Positions 1 to 8,660 are shown, counted from the stretch's first letter. The stretch: DNA of 64,000 nt from Streptomyces tsukubensis (GCF_009296025.1 NZ_CP045178.1:3410001-3474000); one strand, 5' to 3'. Made by a program: numbers and translations. The notes: a model not told the origin generated them from the letters alone.

Positions 1-441
1 CTGGTCCACCGCTGCCGTCGCCAGACCACCGTGATGGCGCAGCAACGCCTTCACCTCGACCGGCACCAACTCAAGACGGCGGCCCTCCGCCACGTGATGC
101 CACGTCCAGCCGTGCGGAGTGGCCACCGGAGCGATCGTGTCCCACAACTCGTGGCCGGCGGCAGCCTGCGCCGCGTTGGCGGACACATAATCCGTCAACC
201 GCAACTCATCCACCCCGAACCCCGCGGGCGGCTCGGCGATCTCGGCCGCGGCGCGCGCGTACGCCGAGAAATCCGGGAAACCACGCCCGTCCACCCGCAC
301 CCCACCCGGATGGCGCGCGGCACGAACCGGGTCGGGGAAACGCACGAGCTGACCGGCATAGGCCGCGTTGGGCGGCGCGGCACGTCCCCCGGCCTGGGAT
401 CCCGGAGGCGGCGCCCCCTGCCCGAGCCGACCTGTCGTCAT
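1..441 (-). CDS. HNH/Endo VII-type nuclease domain protein, partial (C-terminus beyond left edge)
   Basis: The gene reads from an ATG at 441 leftwards and is open for 147 codons to the window edge. The N-terminus is Gly/Pro/Ala-rich and unstructured. It is followed by a conserved actinobacterial segment (FPDFSAYARAAAEIAEPP) and then TWHHV...RRLELVPVEV...RHHGG at about residues 113-140. This His-His, LVP and H..GG pattern is that of HNH/Endo VII nucleases with an LHH-like active site, which are common as toxin modules in bacterial polymorphic-toxin systems. Family members in Streptomyces often continue into a SUKH-type domain; whether this one does lies off the window. It is divergent from the deaminase at 671, with a 229-bp gap that should hold both promoters. 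Family assignment is fairly secure; a toxin role is inferred from the neighbours. It could also be a housekeeping nuclease. Confidence 0.75.
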   Translation of the reverse strand, partial: MTTGRLGQGAPPPGSQAGGRAAPPNAAYAGQLVRFPDPVRAARHPGGVRVDGRGFPDFSAYARAAAEIAEPPAGFGVDELRLTDYVSANAAQAAAGHELWDTIAPVATPHGWTWHHVAEGRRLELVPVEVKALLRHHGGLATAAVDQ

Positions 442-670
442 GGCGGTTGCCCCCTGCACCTTGCTACCTACGGAGGATGGCGGATGGCGACAGCCTAAGC
501 GGTCACGCAACGGGGGTCACCGGCCCTTCCCCATCCGTGACCAGCCGACACCCGCCAGTGACCATGGAAGGCTGTACGCGCCGAGACACAGCCCCAGCTA
601 CCGCTTCAGGGGCGCTATTTGGCAGGCTGTCACCGCAACTCGGGGGATTGCACGGAGGGGAAGCACCACC

Positions 671-1648
671 ATGCACACCGCACAAACCGGTACAACAACC
701 GGCAACTCGGCAGGTACGGCGGGTATGGCAGCAGCCAAGGCCACCACCGCGACCGCTACCACCGGCCCCACGGCCGGCACCGCCACCGGCACGTCCGGCC
801 ACCCGTCCACGAGGACACCGGCCGAGACGGAGTTCGGCGCGCCCGCCGACCCGCGCTCCACACCCCACGCCACGCCCCACCCGCGCACGCCCGGCGCAGC
901 CGCACAGCCGACCGAGGAACCGGCCACGACCGGCGACGGGCAGGGAGCCACCACGGGCCACCGGCCCACCGCCGACCCGCGCACCGGCCCCACCGCACCC
1001 TCCTGGGCCCGCGCCGACACGCCGGAACCCCGCACGGAGAACCAGGCCGCCGCCACCCCCACGGCACCGTCCTGGGCCCGCGCCGACACGCCCGACCCGC
1101 AAACAGAAACCACGGCCGCCGCCCCGGCCACCACCACGCTCACCGCTCCCGCCCGACTCCCCGACGACGACCCGCGCGTCGACTGGAGCAGCGACAGCAG
1201 CAAACCCCCCACACTCCGCCACCGCCGCGACGGCATCCTCCCCACCGTCGCCGCCGCACTCTCCGTACGCGGCACCACACTCACCTGCACCGCGGGCCGC
1301 GCCGACCAGCGCCCACAGCTCCACCCGCTCGTCCAGGACTTCCTCGACACCCTCACCAGCGGACAGCGCGAACGATTCACGGGACGCTGCGCGGAAGCAC
1401 TCCTCATCTCCCGCAGAATCACCGCCGCCGACGCCGCACGCGCCACCAAATCCAAACGCGCCGCACGCAAACCCATGACCGCGGGTGAAGCGCGCAAAGC
1501 GCTCAAACACGCCAAACTCACCACCCGTCACATCCGCGAGGACGGCGACCCCCTCCACGGCGGCTTCGCACCGCCCTGCCGCTCCTGCACCGCGCTCACC
1601 GCCCACTTCGGCGTACGCGTCATCGAACCGACCCCGCACGAGGACTGA
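671..1648 (+). CDS. YwqJ-type cytidine-deaminase-fold protein with long disordered N-terminus
   Basis: 325 aa. The start is set by a GGAGGGG ribosome binding site 10 bases before the ATG; the open frame extends further upstream without a better site. Residues 1-165 are Thr/Ala/Pro-rich low complexity with two 23-residue repeats (TAPSWARADTP at about 109 and 132). The C-terminal domain, about 185-325, carries the zinc-site signature of the deaminase fold: C240-A-E242 in GRCAEALLISR and PPCRSC at 301-306, spaced as in the YwqJ-like family. These deaminases are known as effector domains of polymorphic toxins that act on nucleic acid bases; the substrate here is unknown. There is no signal peptide, membrane segment or secretion domain, so export is not evident. 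It is followed 19 bp later by a SUKH-3 gene, the usual immunity partner. The fold is confident; the toxin role is inferred. Confidence 0.82.
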   Translation: MHTAQTGTTTGNSAGTAGMAAAKATTATATTGPTAGTATGTSGHPSTRTPAETEFGAPADPRSTPHATPHPRTPGAAAQPTEEPATTGDGQGATTGHRPTADPRTGPTAPSWARADTPEPRTENQAAATPTAPSWARADTPDPQTETTAAAPATTTLTAPARLPDDDPRVDWSSDSSKPPTLRHRRDGILPTVAAALSVRGTTLTCTAGRADQRPQLHPLVQDFLDTLTSGQRERFTGRCAEALLISRRITAADAARATKSKRAARKPMTAGEARKALKHAKLTTRHIREDGDPLHGGFAPPCRSCTALTAHFGVRVIEPTPHED

Positions 1649-1667
1649 GCGAGGCATCACCCAGCCC

Positions 1668-2171
1668 ATGCACGACGACGACCCCACCCACACCCCCAGC
1701 GCACGCTTCCCCCGCCCCGTCGACGCCGTCCTGCGCACCGCGGGATGGCAGCCGGGACGCTGGGACATCAGCCAGGCGGAGGTCTGGGCCGACACCCTCC
1801 GCGGACACACCTCACCCGCGGGCCACCTGCACACCGTCTCCCCCGCCGCGGTGGAAGCCTGGGCCGAATTCGGTGGCCTCCACATCGTCCCCCCAGGACC
1901 CGGCCGCGAGATCGCTCCGACCCCTTTCCACATCGACCCCATGCACGGCCTCCACATGGCGCGCACCCTCGGCGACCTCGGCCTCGCCCTCGACACCGAG
2001 GTCTGCCCCCTCGGCACAGAACCCGAGAGCCGCACACTCCTCGCCATCGACAGCCACGGCCGCGTCTACGGACTCGACCACAGCGGCGACTGGTACCTCG
2101 GCGCCGACATCGACCAGGGCCTCGCCACCCTCGTCTCCGGCACCCGCCCCAGCAGACTCACGACCACCTGA
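1668..2171 (+). CDS. SUKH-3 family immunity-like protein
   Basis: 167 aa, beginning at ATG 19 bp after the deaminase stop, so very probably co-transcribed with it. The sequence shows the SUKH-3 pattern seen in many Streptomyces proteins: an N-terminal helix (PVDAVLRTAGWQPGR), an AxxxWxxFGGLHI segment at about 62-70, a central PxxFHIDP motif and a C-terminal YGLDHSGDWYLG strand pair. SUKH proteins neutralise toxins, often nuclease or deaminase toxins, by direct binding, and an adjacent YwqJ-type deaminase is a typical context. No purine-rich Shine-Dalgarno is obvious before the ATG, consistent with translation following the upstream gene. Partner assignment is inferred from position only; it could instead serve the divergent HNH protein. 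Confidence 0.82.
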   Translation: MHDDDPTHTPSARFPRPVDAVLRTAGWQPGRWDISQAEVWADTLRGHTSPAGHLHTVSPAAVEAWAEFGGLHIVPPGPGREIAPTPFHIDPMHGLHMARTLGDLGLALDTEVCPLGTEPESRTLLAIDSHGRVYGLDHSGDWYLGADIDQGLATLVSGTRPSRLTTT

Positions 2172-2512
2172 GGGCACCACGAGGGCACCGCGAGGGCACC
2201 ACGGCGGGACACGGGACATTGGGTGCGGGACGCCCGGCGTCGGACACCGGGCCACGAACCGAGTGCCGGACACCGGGTGCCGGGCGACGAATGCCGAGTG
2301 CCGTGCGCCGGACACCGGACGACGAGCCATGAGCGACGAGCCATGAGCGACGAGTGCCGGACACCGGGTGCCGGGCAGACCTCGGGGGGCACCCCCGGGC
2401 CCACCCCGGGATCGCTCCAGGACCCGGCACCGACGCCCCCCCTTGCGCCTTACTCGTTACGCGTAACGCCATACGCCATACGCCCTACGCCGCACGCCAT
2501 AGGCCCCACGCC
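2172..2512. repeat. Gene-free spacer of degenerate short repeats
   Basis: This 341-bp gap between convergent genes holds no credible coding frame. The left part is tandem copies of an agggcacc unit, then imperfect repeats built from cggacaccgggtgccgggc and gacgagccatgagc. The right part is a run of about 10-bp steps ending in acgcc (cgccatacgcc type). There is no clear strong terminator stem. It looks like expanded minisatellite DNA. Confidence 0.7.
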
Positions 2513-4045
2513 TCACGCCCCCGAAGCCGCCCCCGGCACCCGCCCCGGCAACACCGCCGACACCCGAAAACCGCCCGCCTCCGTGGCACCCGACACGAAC
2601 ACCCCACCCAGCGCGGTCACCCGCTCACGCATCCCCACCAGGCCATTGCCGCCACTCGGCAGCCGCGCGTCCGCACCACCCTCCGGCGGAGCCCCGTTCT
2701 CCACCTGCATCGCCACCTCGTCCACGCGGTGCGCGAGCCGCACCACCGCCTTCGAACCGGCCGCGTGCTTGTGCACGTTGGTCAGCGCCTCCTGCACCAC
2801 CCGGTACGCCGTACTCTCCACATCCGAGGCGTACGCGCGCACCTCCCCCTCCACCAGCAGCTCCACCACCATGCCCGCCGCCCGGGACTGCCCCACCAAC
2901 TCCTCAAGCTCGGCCAGACACGGACCGTCCTCGTCGGCCACCCGCGAAGCCGCACGCGCGGCGGCCACACCCACGGCCGCCAGCGGCACATCGGCGGAGA
3001 CACCGTCCACGCCCGCCCCACTCCCAGCGACAGCCACAGCGGCCACCGACACGGCACCGTCACCGGAACCGGCCCCGGCCCCGCCGGAACCGGCCGAAGC
3101 AGCCACCGCGGCCTCGGAAACCCCGGAAGCGGAACCAGCCGCCCCAGCGGAGGGAGCGGAACCAGAAGCAGAAGCGGGCGCCGCGGACCCGGAAACAGCA
3201 CCGGGAACAGACCCGGAAGCCGACGCCCCCTCCCCCGACCGCAGAACCCCCAACATCTCCCGCAGCTCCGTCAGCGCCTGCCGACCCATGTCCCCCACCA
3301 GCGCCGCGTTCCGCACCGCCTTCTGCGGATCCTTCAACGCCACCGCCTGCAAGGCCGCCGCGTGCACCACCATGAGACTCACCCGGTGCGCCACCACGTC
3401 ATGCATCTCCCGCGCGATACGGCGCCGCTCCTCACCCCGCGCCCACTCCGCACGCTCCTCGGCACGGTCGGCCAGCAGTTGCAGCTCCCGCTCAAGACTG
3501 TCCGCGCGCTCCCGCAGGCTCTCCATCAGCCGCCGCCTGGCCCCGACATACATCCCGAGCAGCAGCGGCGGAGCCGTCAGCCCCACCGAGACCAGCACCG
3601 ACATCAACGGCGCGAACCACACCCCGGCCGACCAGTCGTGGCCCACCGCGTCCTGCCGCGAACGCACCATCGTCACGATCAGCGCCCCCGCCAGGGACAT
3701 CCCGGCGAGCGCCCCGATGATCCGGCGCGGCAACTCGGACGCCGCGAGCGTGTAGAGCCCCACCAGCCCCAGCAGGAACCCCATCTGCGCCGGGGTCACC
3801 GCGATCCCCACCAGCACCACGGCCACCGGCCACCTGCGGCGCAGCAGCAGCACGCTGCCGGTCACCACACCGAAGACCAGTCCCACGGGCACCGCGATCC
3901 CGGCACGCTGCGCGAAGCTGATCCCCTCGAAAGCCGACTCCACGGCCGACGCGAGCGCCAGCCCCACATCCAGCACGGCACTACGCCGCAATCCCCACCA
4001 GAGCGGCCCCCCGGCCGTCCGGTGCTCTTCCCCCGTCGTGGTCAT
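2513..4045 (-). CDS. Orphan two-component sensor histidine kinase (HisKA_3 / NarL-partner type)
   Basis: 510 aa from the ATG at 4045; an in-frame upstream start would overlap the divergent leader and is less likely. Residues 20-165 contain about five to six membrane segments. A coiled stretch follows, then the DHp box with RRRIAREMHDVVAHRVS and phospho-acceptor His215. The HATPase N box (EALTNVHKHA) and G box (GNGLVGMRERV) lie in the last 110 residues. This layout is the class that partners LuxR/NarL-type response regulators, but no regulator gene is adjacent. Between DHp and the ATPase domain, about residues 271-370, lies a 100-residue Ala/Ser/Gly/Val low-complexity insert that normal members lack. 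Function as a kinase is confident; signal and partner are unknown. It is convergent with the SUKH gene. Confidence 0.92.
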   Translation of the reverse strand: MTTTGEEHRTAGGPLWWGLRRSAVLDVGLALASAVESAFEGISFAQRAGIAVPVGLVFGVVTGSVLLLRRRWPVAVVLVGIAVTPAQMGFLLGLVGLYTLAASELPRRIIGALAGMSLAGALIVTMVRSRQDAVGHDWSAGVWFAPLMSVLVSVGLTAPPLLLGMYVGARRRLMESLRERADSLERELQLLADRAEERAEWARGEERRRIAREMHDVVAHRVSLMVVHAAALQAVALKDPQKAVRNAALVGDMGRQALTELREMLGVLRSGEGASASGSVPGAVSGSAAPASASGSAPSAGAAGSASGVSEAAVAASAGSGGAGAGSGDGAVSVAAVAVAGSGAGVDGVSADVPLAAVGVAAARAASRVADEDGPCLAELEELVGQSRAAGMVVELLVEGEVRAYASDVESTAYRVVQEALTNVHKHAAGSKAVVRLAHRVDEVAMQVENGAPPEGGADARLPSGGNGLVGMRERVTALGGVFVSGATEAGGFRVSAVLPGRVPGAASGA

Positions 4046-4212
4046 ACCGTCCAGCGTACGGGCGGGCGCCCCTGATTCTCCGGGGCATGGAGGGGGAGTG
4101 CGGGAGCACACACCCTGTTCGACCAGGAACGAAACCACTGAGTATCACCCGATTTAACGAATCGATCACCCTTTCGGACCGGAACCCACCACTCCGCACC
4201 GAAGATCACCCC

Positions 4213-5097
4213 ATGCCCCACCCCAAGGCCGCAGACACCTCCCCCGAGACCTCCTTCGAGACACTGCGAGAACAGGCACTCGCCCTACGCGGGACAGGCC
4301 ACAGCCGCCGCCGGATCCGGGACCTTCTCCACATCAACAACAACGACCTCCTCAACCGCCTGCTCGAAGGCGCACCCCCACCGGAGTGGACCAAACGCCC
4401 CAACGCCAAGGACGACCTCAGAGCCCGCGCCAGAGAGTTACGCCTGCGAGGACTCACGTACGACCAGATCCAGATCGAACTCGGCTGCTCCAAGGGGTCG
4501 ATCTCGCTATGGGTACGGGATCTGCCGAAGCCCACAGGGCGCACACCCTCGGAGCGAGCGAAGTTCGCGGCACAGAAACGCTGGGAGGTCGAGCTGCGCG
4601 TGCGGGACGAGGAGCGCCAGCGCACCAAGGAGTCGGCACGACTGTCGGTGGGCGCCCTGTCCGAGCGTGAGTTGTTCCTGGTCGGCGTGGCGCTCTACTG
4701 GGCCGAGGGGAGCAAGGACAAGTCTTACGCCCGCCGCGAGACCATGACCTTCGTGAACAGCGACCCGGGCATGATCACGACCTTCCTCGCCTGGCTCGAC
4801 CTGATGGAGGTGGACCGGGACAGGCTGCGCTTCGCGGTCATGATCCACGAGACAGCCGATGTCGCCTCCGCCGAGCACTACTGGGCCGATCTCGTCGAGG
4901 CCGAGCCGTCCGCGTTCTACAAAACGACCCTCAAACACCACAACCCGAAGACCGTCAGGAAGAACGTGAACGAGGACTACCGCGGGTGCTTGGCGATTAA
5001 AGTCCACAAAAGCGCCGACTTGTACCGTCGCACGGAAGGGGCTTGGTGCGGCATAGTGAGTGATGCCAGTCAAAGGCGGGGGCATATGTCCGTTTAG
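4213..5097 (+). CDS. HTH protein with LAGLIDADG-like C-terminal domain, unknown function
   Basis: 294 aa from the ATG at 4213, chosen because upstream starts would run into the divergent kinase leader. Residues 15-60 and 60-105 form two helix-turn-helix segments (the second: LRLRGLTYDQIQIELGCSKGSISLW). Residues 160-285 carry the pattern LYWAEGSK...FVNSDPGMITTFLAWL...HESADV-like...KVHKSADLYRR, as in a multicopy Streptomyces family that resembles the LAGLIDADG/WhiA fold. Conserved acidic residues follow the first helix (YWAEG), so nuclease activity is conceivable but unproven. It contains a TTA leucine codon at 4438-4440, so translation may depend on the bldA tRNA. The stop is only 13 bp before tRNA-Gln. 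I do not know its role; a developmental regulator or a domesticated homing-endonuclease relative are both possible. Confidence 0.75.
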   Translation: MPHPKAADTSPETSFETLREQALALRGTGHSRRRIRDLLHINNNDLLNRLLEGAPPPEWTKRPNAKDDLRARARELRLRGLTYDQIQIELGCSKGSISLWVRDLPKPTGRTPSERAKFAAQKRWEVELRVRDEERQRTKESARLSVGALSERELFLVGVALYWAEGSKDKSYARRETMTFVNSDPGMITTFLAWLDLMEVDRDRLRFAVMIHETADVASAEHYWADLVEAEPSAFYKTTLKHHNPKTVRKNVNEDYRGCLAIKVHKSADLYRRTEGAWCGIVSDASQRRGHMSV

Positions 5098-5110
5098 GCA
5101 GGCTTAGCTA

Positions 5111-5182
5111 TCCCCTGTGGTGTAATCGGCAACACGGGTCACTTTGGATGATTTGTTCCAGGTTCAAGTCCTGGCAGGGGAG
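5111..5182 (+). tRNA. tRNA-Gln (anticodon UUG)
   Basis: A full cloverleaf folds by eye. The acceptor stem TCCCCTG pairs with CAGGGGA, with discriminator G at 5182. The anticodon stem GGTCA/TGATT closes loop CTTTGGA with anticodon TTG. The T arm is CCAGG-TTCAAGT-CCTGG. CCA is not encoded. The gene sits 13 bp after the HTH/LAGLIDADG-like gene and is followed at once by a strong terminator, so its promoter must lie inside the upstream gene or be shared with it. Confidence 0.96.
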
Positions 5183-5188
5183 CTTTCT

Positions 5189-5227
5189 GAAGACGGGTCC
5201 TGACCTTGCCGGTCAGGACCCGTCTTC
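5189..5227 (+). terminator. Rho-independent type terminator after tRNA-Gln
   Basis: A perfect 17-bp stem (GAAGACGGGTCCTGACC and its complement) closes a 5-base TTGCC loop and is followed by ATTTCC. It starts 7 bases after the tRNA 3' end and separates the tRNA from glmU. Confidence 0.9.
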
Positions 5228-5306
5228 ATTTCCGTCTCACTACCCCCCGGTATCCTGCGGGTGTCCATCACTCGAAGCATCAGCACCGAAGCCGAAGGGC
5301 ATTTCC

Positions 5307-6752
5307 GTGAGCGCCACTCGCCCGGCAGCCGTAGTCGTCCTCGCAGCGGGTGAGGGGACCCGTATGAAATCCGCGACCCCCAAGGTCCTGCACGACATCT
5401 GCGGCCGCTCACTGGTCGGGCACGTCCTCGCCGCCGCGCGGGAGCTGGAGCCCGAGCGGCTGGTCGTCGTGGTGGGCCACGCGCGCGAGGAGGTGGCCGG
5501 GCACATCGCCGGCATCGACCCCGCCGTACGCACCGCGGTGCAGGAGGTCCAGAACGGCACGGGCCACGCCGTACGCATGGGCCTGGAGAAGCTGGGTGGT
5601 GTCGAGGGCACCGTGGTGGTGGTCTGTGGTGACACCCCGCTGCTGACCGGCGAGACGCTCCAGGAGCTGACGCGGACCCACGCCTCGGACGGCAACGCGG
5701 TGACCGTACTGACCGCGGAGGTCCCCGACGCGACCGGCTACGGCCGGATCGTGCGCGACGAGGTGTCGGGCGCGGTGACGGCGATCGTCGAGCACAAGGA
5801 CGCGTCGGAGGCGCAGCGGGCGCTCAGGGAGATCAATTCCGGTGTGTTCGCGTTCGACGGTGTGCTGTTGGCCGAGGCGCTGGGGAAGGTGCGGACGGAC
5901 AACAGTCAGGGTGAGGAGTATCTGACGGACGTCCTGGGGATCGTGCGGTCCGCGGGGCACCGGGTGGGTGCCTCGGTGGCGGTGGATCACCGGGAGATCG
6001 CGGGGATCAACAACCGGGTGCAGTTGGCGCAGGCGCGTCGGCTGTTGAACGACCGGTTGCTGGAGCGGGCGATGCTCTCGGGTGTGACGGTGGTGGATCC
6101 GGCGTCGACGTTCGTGGATGTGACGGTGTCGTTCGAGCGGGATGTGGTGGTGCATCCGGGTACGCAGTTGCTGGGGTCGACGTCGCTGGCCGAGGGTTGC
6201 GAGGTGGGGCCCAATTCGCGGCTGACGGACACGTCGGTGGGTGCGGGGGCGCGGGTGGACAATTCGGTGGCGTTGTCGGCCGTGGTGGGTGCTGAGGCTT
6301 CTGTGGGGCCGTTCGCGTATCTGCGTCCCGGTACACGGCTGGGGCGGGCGTCGAAGGCCGGTACGTATGTGGAGATGAAGAACGCTTCGGTGGGTGAGGG
6401 GACGAAGGTTCCGCATCTGTCGTATGTGGGGGACGCGACGATCGGTGACCATACGAACATCGGCGCCGCGAGTGTGTTTGTGAACTACGACGGCGTGAAC
6501 AAGCACCACACCACGGTGGGGAGTCACTGCCGTACGGGTTCGGACAATATGTTTGTGGCACCGGTCACCCTGGGGGACGGGGTGTATACGGCCGCGGGCT
6601 CGGTGATCACGAAGGACGTGCCCGCGGGTTCGCTGGCCGTGGCCCGTGGCCAGCAACGGAATATCGACGGTTGGGTGGCTCGTAAGCGGCCGGGCAGTGC
6701 TGCTGCCCGTGCTGCTGAGGCGGCGTCCGGTGAGCCGGGCGGCGGAAGCTGA
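5307..6752 (+). CDS. glmU: Bifunctional GlmU: glucosamine-1-P acetyltransferase / GlcNAc-1-P uridyltransferase
   Basis: 481 aa with a GTG start, placed 7 bases after GAAGGG. It makes UDP-GlcNAc for peptidoglycan in two steps in the cytoplasm. The N-terminal uridyltransferase domain (1-235) shows LAAGEGTRMKS, the nucleotide loop with the invariant Arg and Lys, and CGDTPLL with a metal-binding Asp. The C-terminal acetyltransferase domain (about 255-460) is a left-handed beta-helix of hexapeptide repeats, with YLRPGTRLG, KNASVGEGTKVPHLSYVGDA and GAASVFVNYDG as in known GlmU. Length is normal for actinobacteria. prs follows with 137 bp between; both enzymes feed nucleotide-sugar supply, and the order glmU-prs is widely conserved. 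Confidence 0.98.
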   Translation: MSATRPAAVVVLAAGEGTRMKSATPKVLHDICGRSLVGHVLAAARELEPERLVVVVGHAREEVAGHIAGIDPAVRTAVQEVQNGTGHAVRMGLEKLGGVEGTVVVVCGDTPLLTGETLQELTRTHASDGNAVTVLTAEVPDATGYGRIVRDEVSGAVTAIVEHKDASEAQRALREINSGVFAFDGVLLAEALGKVRTDNSQGEEYLTDVLGIVRSAGHRVGASVAVDHREIAGINNRVQLAQARRLLNDRLLERAMLSGVTVVDPASTFVDVTVSFERDVVVHPGTQLLGSTSLAEGCEVGPNSRLTDTSVGAGARVDNSVALSAVVGAEASVGPFAYLRPGTRLGRASKAGTYVEMKNASVGEGTKVPHLSYVGDATIGDHTNIGAASVFVNYDGVNKHHTTVGSHCRTGSDNMFVAPVTLGDGVYTAAGSVITKDVPAGSLAVARGQQRNIDGWVARKRPGSAAARAAEAASGEPGGGS

Positions 6753-6889
6753 CCGAAAATAGATGCGTGTTGCACGGCGTACCGTGATAGATGCACGCGA
6801 TTCGGCTGGCTCGTTGGTTCTGGGTGTCTTGATGTGTCTGGAATATGCGGGTACAGCAGCGGAAGAACACGTCTGAGGAGACAGGTGCT

Positions 6890-7867
6890 GTGACCGGGAT
6901 CAAGACAACCGGCGAGAAGAAGTTGATGCTCTTCTCCGGGCGCGCTCACCCTGAGCTGGCCAAGGAAGTGGCACATCAGCTGGGTGTGGGTCTTGTGCCG
7001 ACCAAGGCTTTCGATTTTGCCAATGGCGAGATCTACGTGCGGTTCCAGGAGTCGGCGCGAGGTGCCGACTGTTTCCTGATGCAGAGCCACACCGCTCCGA
7101 TCAACAAGTGGATCATGGAGCAGTTGATCATGATCGACGCGTTGAAGCGTGCGTCGGCGCGGAGTGTGACGGTGATCGTGCCGTTCTACGGATATGCGCG
7201 GCAGGACAAGAAGCACCGCGGCCGTGAGCCGATTTCGGCCCGGATGATCGCGGATCTGTTCCAGACCGCGGGCGCGGACCGCATTCTGACGGTGGATCTT
7301 CACACGGATCAGATTCAGGGTTTCTTCGACGGCCCGGTGGATCACCTTTTCGCGCTGCCGATCCTCGCGGATTACGTGGGCGCGAAGGTGGACCGTTCGA
7401 AGCTGACCATCGTGTCGCCCGACGCGGGCCGGGTGCGGGTCGCGGACCGCTGGTGCGACCGGCTGGGCGCGCCGCTGGCGATCGTGCACAAGCGGCGCGA
7501 CAAGGACGTGGCCAATCAGGTCACGGTCCATGAGGTGGTCGGTGACGTCGAGGGCCGGGTGTGTGTCCTGGTCGACGACATGATCGATACGGCGGGGACG
7601 ATCTGTGCCGCGGCCGACGCGCTGTTCGCGCATGGTGCGGCGGACGTCATAGTGACGGCCACGCATGGTGTTCTCTCCGGTCCGGCCGCGGACCGTCTGA
7701 AGAATTCGAAGGTCAGTGAGTTCGTTCTGACGGACACGCTGCCGACCCCGGGTGAGCTGGAGATCGACAAGATCACGGTGTTGTCGATCGCGCCGACGAT
7801 CGCGCGTGCGGTGCGTGAGGTCTTCGAGGACGGTTCTGTGACGAGCCTTTTCGAGGAGCAGGCGTAG
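6890..7867 (+). CDS. prs: Ribose-phosphate pyrophosphokinase (PRPP synthetase)
   Basis: 325 aa with a GTG start preceded at 9 bases by GAGGAG. It makes PRPP from ribose-5-phosphate and ATP for purine, pyrimidine, histidine and tryptophan synthesis. Visible family motifs are FANGEIYVRF, FYGYARQDKKHRGREPIS in the ATP site, DLHTDQIQGFFDGPVDHL, and the PRPP-binding loop VLVDDMIDTAGT. Length matches bacterial class I enzymes. It lies between glmU and rplY on the same strand, probably with its own promoter in the 137-bp upstream gap. Confidence 0.98.
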   Translation: MTGIKTTGEKKLMLFSGRAHPELAKEVAHQLGVGLVPTKAFDFANGEIYVRFQESARGADCFLMQSHTAPINKWIMEQLIMIDALKRASARSVTVIVPFYGYARQDKKHRGREPISARMIADLFQTAGADRILTVDLHTDQIQGFFDGPVDHLFALPILADYVGAKVDRSKLTIVSPDAGRVRVADRWCDRLGAPLAIVHKRRDKDVANQVTVHEVVGDVEGRVCVLVDDMIDTAGTICAAADALFAHGAADVIVTATHGVLSGPAADRLKNSKVSEFVLTDTLPTPGELEIDKITVLSIAPTIARAVREVFEDGSVTSLFEEQA

Positions 7868-7910
7868 TTGTTCTCAGCTGTTCTCCGGCCGTATGGCGGG
7901 GGACGATTTC

Positions 7911-7937
7911 TTGGGCGGCCTTCCCGCCGGGTAGACT
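7911..7937 (+). promoter_or_regulatory. Candidate promoter of rplY
   Basis: TAGACT at 7932-7937 is a good -10 for the main sigma factor. TTGGGC at 7911-7916 is a possible -35, with a short 15-bp spacer; a TTCTTG reading gives 18 bp. It would leave a leader of about 125 nt before rplY, long enough for autoregulation by L25. Confidence 0.45.
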
Positions 7938-8069
7938 CGTGGAGTTGCTCGGCGAGGGAGGCCGTCCTCATGTGTGAGGTCGGCGGTCCGTTATCGACGC
8001 GCTCTTCGTAGCAGGCCTGTCGTGGCCGGGTGACGGTCACTGTTTGTCTTTGATTACGAGGAGTGCGTT

Positions 8070-8660
8070 ATGGCCGAGGTGAAGATCGCCGCTGAGCCCC
8101 GCAGCGAGTTCGGTAAGGGTGCGGCGCGTCGTATCCGTCGTGAGTCCAAGGTTCCCGCTGTGGTGTACGGCCACGGTGCGGCGCCGGTGCACATCACGCT
8201 TCCGGGTCACGCCCTGATGATGGCGCTGAAGGCGTCGAACGTGCTGCTGTCGCTGACGGTGGACGGCAAGACCGAGCTGGCCATCCCGAAGGCCGTGCAG
8301 CGTGACCCGCTGAAGGGCTTCATCGAGCACGTGGACCTGCTCCTTGTCACCAGTGGCGAGAAGGTCCAGGTCGAGATCCCCGTGCACGCCGAGGGCGAGC
8401 TGGCCCCGGGTGGGAACCTGCTTGAGCACGTGCTGAACGCGCTGCCCGTCGAGGCTGAGGCGACGCACATCCCCGAGTCGGTCTCCGTCTCCATCGAGGG
8501 CCTTGAGGCCGGCGCGACGATCCAGGCGAAGGACATCAAGCTGCCGTCCGGTACGACGCTGGACGTCGACGGCGACACCGTGGTTCTCCAGGTGCTGGCC
8601 GCGCAGGCCGAGGAGGCCGCCGCTGACACCGAGGGTGAGTCCGAGGCCGCCGGGGCCTGA
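8070..8660 (+). CDS. rplY: 50S ribosomal protein L25, CTC (general stress) type
   Basis: 196 aa, ATG preceded by GAGGAG at 9 bases. The N-terminal L25 domain (1-95) binds 5S r[27 protein letters not shown] and [16 protein letters not shown]. The C-terminal TL5 beta domain (100-180), shown by [23 protein letters not shown] and [14 protein letters not shown], gives the long CTC form normal in actinobacteria. An acidic tail ends the protein. It sits between prs and pth, as expected for this conserved cluster. Confidence 0.98.
   Translation: MAEVKIAAEPRSEFGKGAARRIRRESKVPAVVYGHGAAPVHITLPGHALMMALKASNVLLSLTVDGKTELAIPKAVQRDPLKGFIEHVDLLLVTSGEKVQVEIPVHAEGELAPGGNLLEHVLNALPVEAEATHIPESVSVSIEGLEAGATIQAKDIKLPSGTTLDVDGDTVVLQVLAAQAEEAAADTEGESEAAGA

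Noticed and set aside
503..2047. Long minus-strand frame of 514 codons opposite the deaminase and SUKH genes
   Set aside because: Antisense shadow typical of high-GC DNA; the plus-strand frames carry recognisable domains and a good ribosome site.
2354..4075. 573-codon plus-strand frame opposite the sensor kinase
   Set aside because: Arg/His/Pro-rich translation with no domain; the minus strand encodes a full kinase.
6753..6889. Promoter of prs at TTGCAC (6770) with TGATAG (6785)
   Set aside because: The spacer is only 9 bp, too short for a promoter; no better pair was found.
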